From the NCBI RefSeq assembly GCF_905196875.1, contig NZ_CAJJWO010000001.1:1-64000 (forward strand): DNA of 64,000 bases, in the 5' to 3' direction. The translations under genes and the position numbers were made by a program. The first letter of the stretch is position 1. Each line of letters starts with the position of its first letter. The stretch is from an uncultured Parabacteroides sp. (GTDB lineage Bacteria; Bacteroidota; Bacteroidia; Bacteroidales; Tannerellaceae). Below are positions 62,575-64,000 of the stretch, piece by piece. The notes beneath the pieces were generated by a model that was not told the origin of the DNA, ran no database searches, and was given only the letters and a program-made list of their open reading frames with translations.

Positions 62575-64000
62575 TTACCTTCCCTGACGTTTGCGTTCCG
62601 TTTCATCCAGAATAACCTTACGCATACGCATATAATTCGGAGTTATTTCCACATATTCGTCGGCCTTGATATATTCCAAAGCATCTTCCAGACTGAAAAC
62701 GATAGGAGGTGCCAATGAGACCTTATCATCCGAACCGGAAGCACGCATATTGGTGAGCTTCTTCGATTTCGTTACATTAACAACCAGATCGCCTTCTTTT
62801 GTATGCTCGCCAACTACCTGACCGGCATAAACTTCTTCCTGCGGAGAAATAAAGAAACGACCGCGGGACTGCAGATTGTTCAATGCGTAAGCAAATGCCG
62901 TACCTGTTTCCATTGCGATGATCGAGCCGTTGTTACGACGTTCGATCTCACCTTTCCACGGTTGATATTCGAGGAAACGGTGTGCCATGATCGCTTCACC
63001 GGCAGAAGCAGTCAGAACAGCATTGTTCAAACCGATAATACCACGCGAAGGTATATTGAACTCAAGATGCATACGATCGTTCTTACTTTCCATCATGGTC
63101 ATCTCTCCTTTACGCTTGGTCACCATATCGATAATACGGCTGGATGATTCTTCCGGAAGATTGATAGTCAGCTGCTCGATCGGCTCACATTTTTCACCGT
63201 CGATTTCTTTGATAATAACCTGGGGCTGACCTACCTGCAACTCGTATCCTTCGCGACGCATCGTTTCGATCAATACGGACAAGTGAAGTACACCGCGACC
63301 GTACACCAACCATGAGTCGGCAGAGTCGGTCGGAACCACACGAAGGGCAAGGTTCTTATCCAGCTCTTTCTGCAGACGCTCAAAAATATGACGGGATGTC
63401 ACAAACTTACCGTCTTTTCCGAAGAACGGAGAGTTGTTGATGGTAAAGAGCATAGACATTGTAGGCTCGTCGATAGCGATGGTCGGCAGGGGTTCCGGAG
63501 CGTTGACATCAGCAATCGTTTCACCGATTTCAAAACCTTCGATTCCTATTACTGCACAGATATCTCCTGACTGAACAGATGAAACCTTTGTACGTCCCAA
63601 ACCTTCAAAGACATTCACTTCCTTGATTTTTGACTTTACCATCGAACCGTCGCGCTTGCAAAGCATCACATCCTGCCCTTCACGCAATTCACCGCGATGA
63701 ACACGGCCTACTGCGATACGGCCTACGTATTTGGAGAAGTCCAGAGAGGTAATCAACATCTGAGGCGTACCTTCCAATACTTTCGGCTCCGGAATATACT
63801 CGATAATGGCATCCAGCAACGCCAGGATATCCTCTTTCGGTTCCTTCCAGTCGGTCGACATCCATCCTTGTTTAGCCGAACCGTAGATAGTCGGGAAATC
63901 CAACTGTTCTTCCGTTGCATCCAGGCTGAACATCAAATCGAATACCATTTCCTGTACTTCCGACGGGCGGCAATTGGGTTTGTCTACCTTATTAATAACA
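62575..64000 (-). CDS. typA: TypA/BipA translational GTPase, partial (N-terminus beyond window)
   Basis: C-terminal three quarters of the ribosome-associated GTPase BipA, cut by the window edge. The frame runs open to the last base and includes the G4 motif INKVDKPNC at the edge. An EF-Tu-like domain 2 follows (SKYVGRIAVGRVHRGELREG), then the EF-G-like domain and the BipA-specific C-terminus (TNMRASGSDDKVSLAPPIVF, EYVEITPNYMRMRK). BipA acts in ribosome assembly and stress adaptation. The gene ends at 62575, with a terminator behind it. Confidence 0.96.
   Translation of the reverse strand, partial: VINKVDKPNCRPSEVQEMVFDLMFSLDATEEQLDFPTIYGSAKQGWMSTDWKEPKEDILALLDAIIEYIPEPKVLEGTPQMLITSLDFSKYVGRIAVGRVHRGELREGQDVMLCKRDGSMVKSKIKEVNVFEGLGRTKVSSVQSGDICAVIGIEGFEIGETIADVNAPEPLPTIAIDEPTMSMLFTINNSPFFGKDGKFVTSRHIFERLQKELDKNLALRVVPTDSADSWLVYGRGVLHLSVLIETMRREGYELQVGQPQVIIKEIDGEKCEPIEQLTINLPEESSSRIIDMVTKRKGEMTMMESKNDRMHLEFNIPSRGIIGLNNAVLTASAGEAIMAHRFLEYQPWKGEIERRNNGSIIAMETGTAFAYALNNLQSRGRFFISPQEEVYAGQVVGEHTKEGDLVVNVTKSKKLTNMRASGSDDKVSLAPPIVFSLEDALEYIKADEYVEITPNYMRMRKVILDETERKRQGR

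Overview
The window is chromosomal DNA from a gut-type Bacteroidales bacterium, most likely a Parabacteroides or close relative (inference). The signs are two SusC/SusD loci each run by an ECF sigma/FecR pair, Bacteroidetes-type promoter boxes (TAnnTTTG), lipoprotein and T9SS sorting signals, and sensor kinases with TPR-type sensor regions. I see no phage, insertion sequence, CRISPR array, rRNA or replication origin.

Layout. 0.2-6.2 kb: a secreted Gfo/Idh/MocA oxidoreductase, a GH29 fucosidase-type lipoprotein, a membrane-bound LytTR regulator and an alpha/beta-hydrolase-like protein. 6.2-14.7 kb (minus strand): PUL 1, read sigma -> fecR -> susC -> susD -> secreted esterase-like hydrolase. 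15.0-27.5 kb: a sugar-acid catabolic block with an ExuT-like transporter and LacI regulator on the minus strand. Divergent from them is a seven-gene plus-strand operon: aldo/keto reductase, lactonase, FucP-like permease, Zn-dehydrogenase, three-domain esterase, UxaB, UxaA. Its first four genes match, in order, the L-galactose to D-tagaturonate pathway I recall from Bacteroides vulgatus; UxaB and UxaA would carry the product on to 2-keto-3-deoxygluconate. 27.8-28.9 kb: DNA polymerase IV. 29.0-38.4 kb (plus strand): PUL 2, sigma -> fecR -> susC -> susD -> GH109 -> GH20-like, suggesting GalNAc/GlcNAc-containing host glycans.

38.5-51 kb is mostly housekeeping: Fic protein, a CAT-anticodon tRNA, prfB with its programmed frameshift, acyl-CoA ligase, PadR/PspC pair, HIT protein, GreA, a TlpA-like lipoprotein, PNPase and class I fumarase. 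51-56 kb: a T9SS-sorted trypsin-like protease, an apparently highly expressed TPR lipoprotein and a small secreted protein of unknown function. 56.2-62.4 kb: three tandem paralogous TPR-sensor histidine kinases. The window ends inside typA/bipA.

The signals that ordinary gene calls do not explain are: 66-67-bp elements made of three palindromes (138-203, 27497-27562, 49163-49229); a perfect 31-bp-stem hairpin (14935-15000); terminators directly behind susD in both PULs; a terminator inside the probable greA leader; and a dinB gene with no ATG, GTG or TTG start that would keep its first catalytic aspartate.
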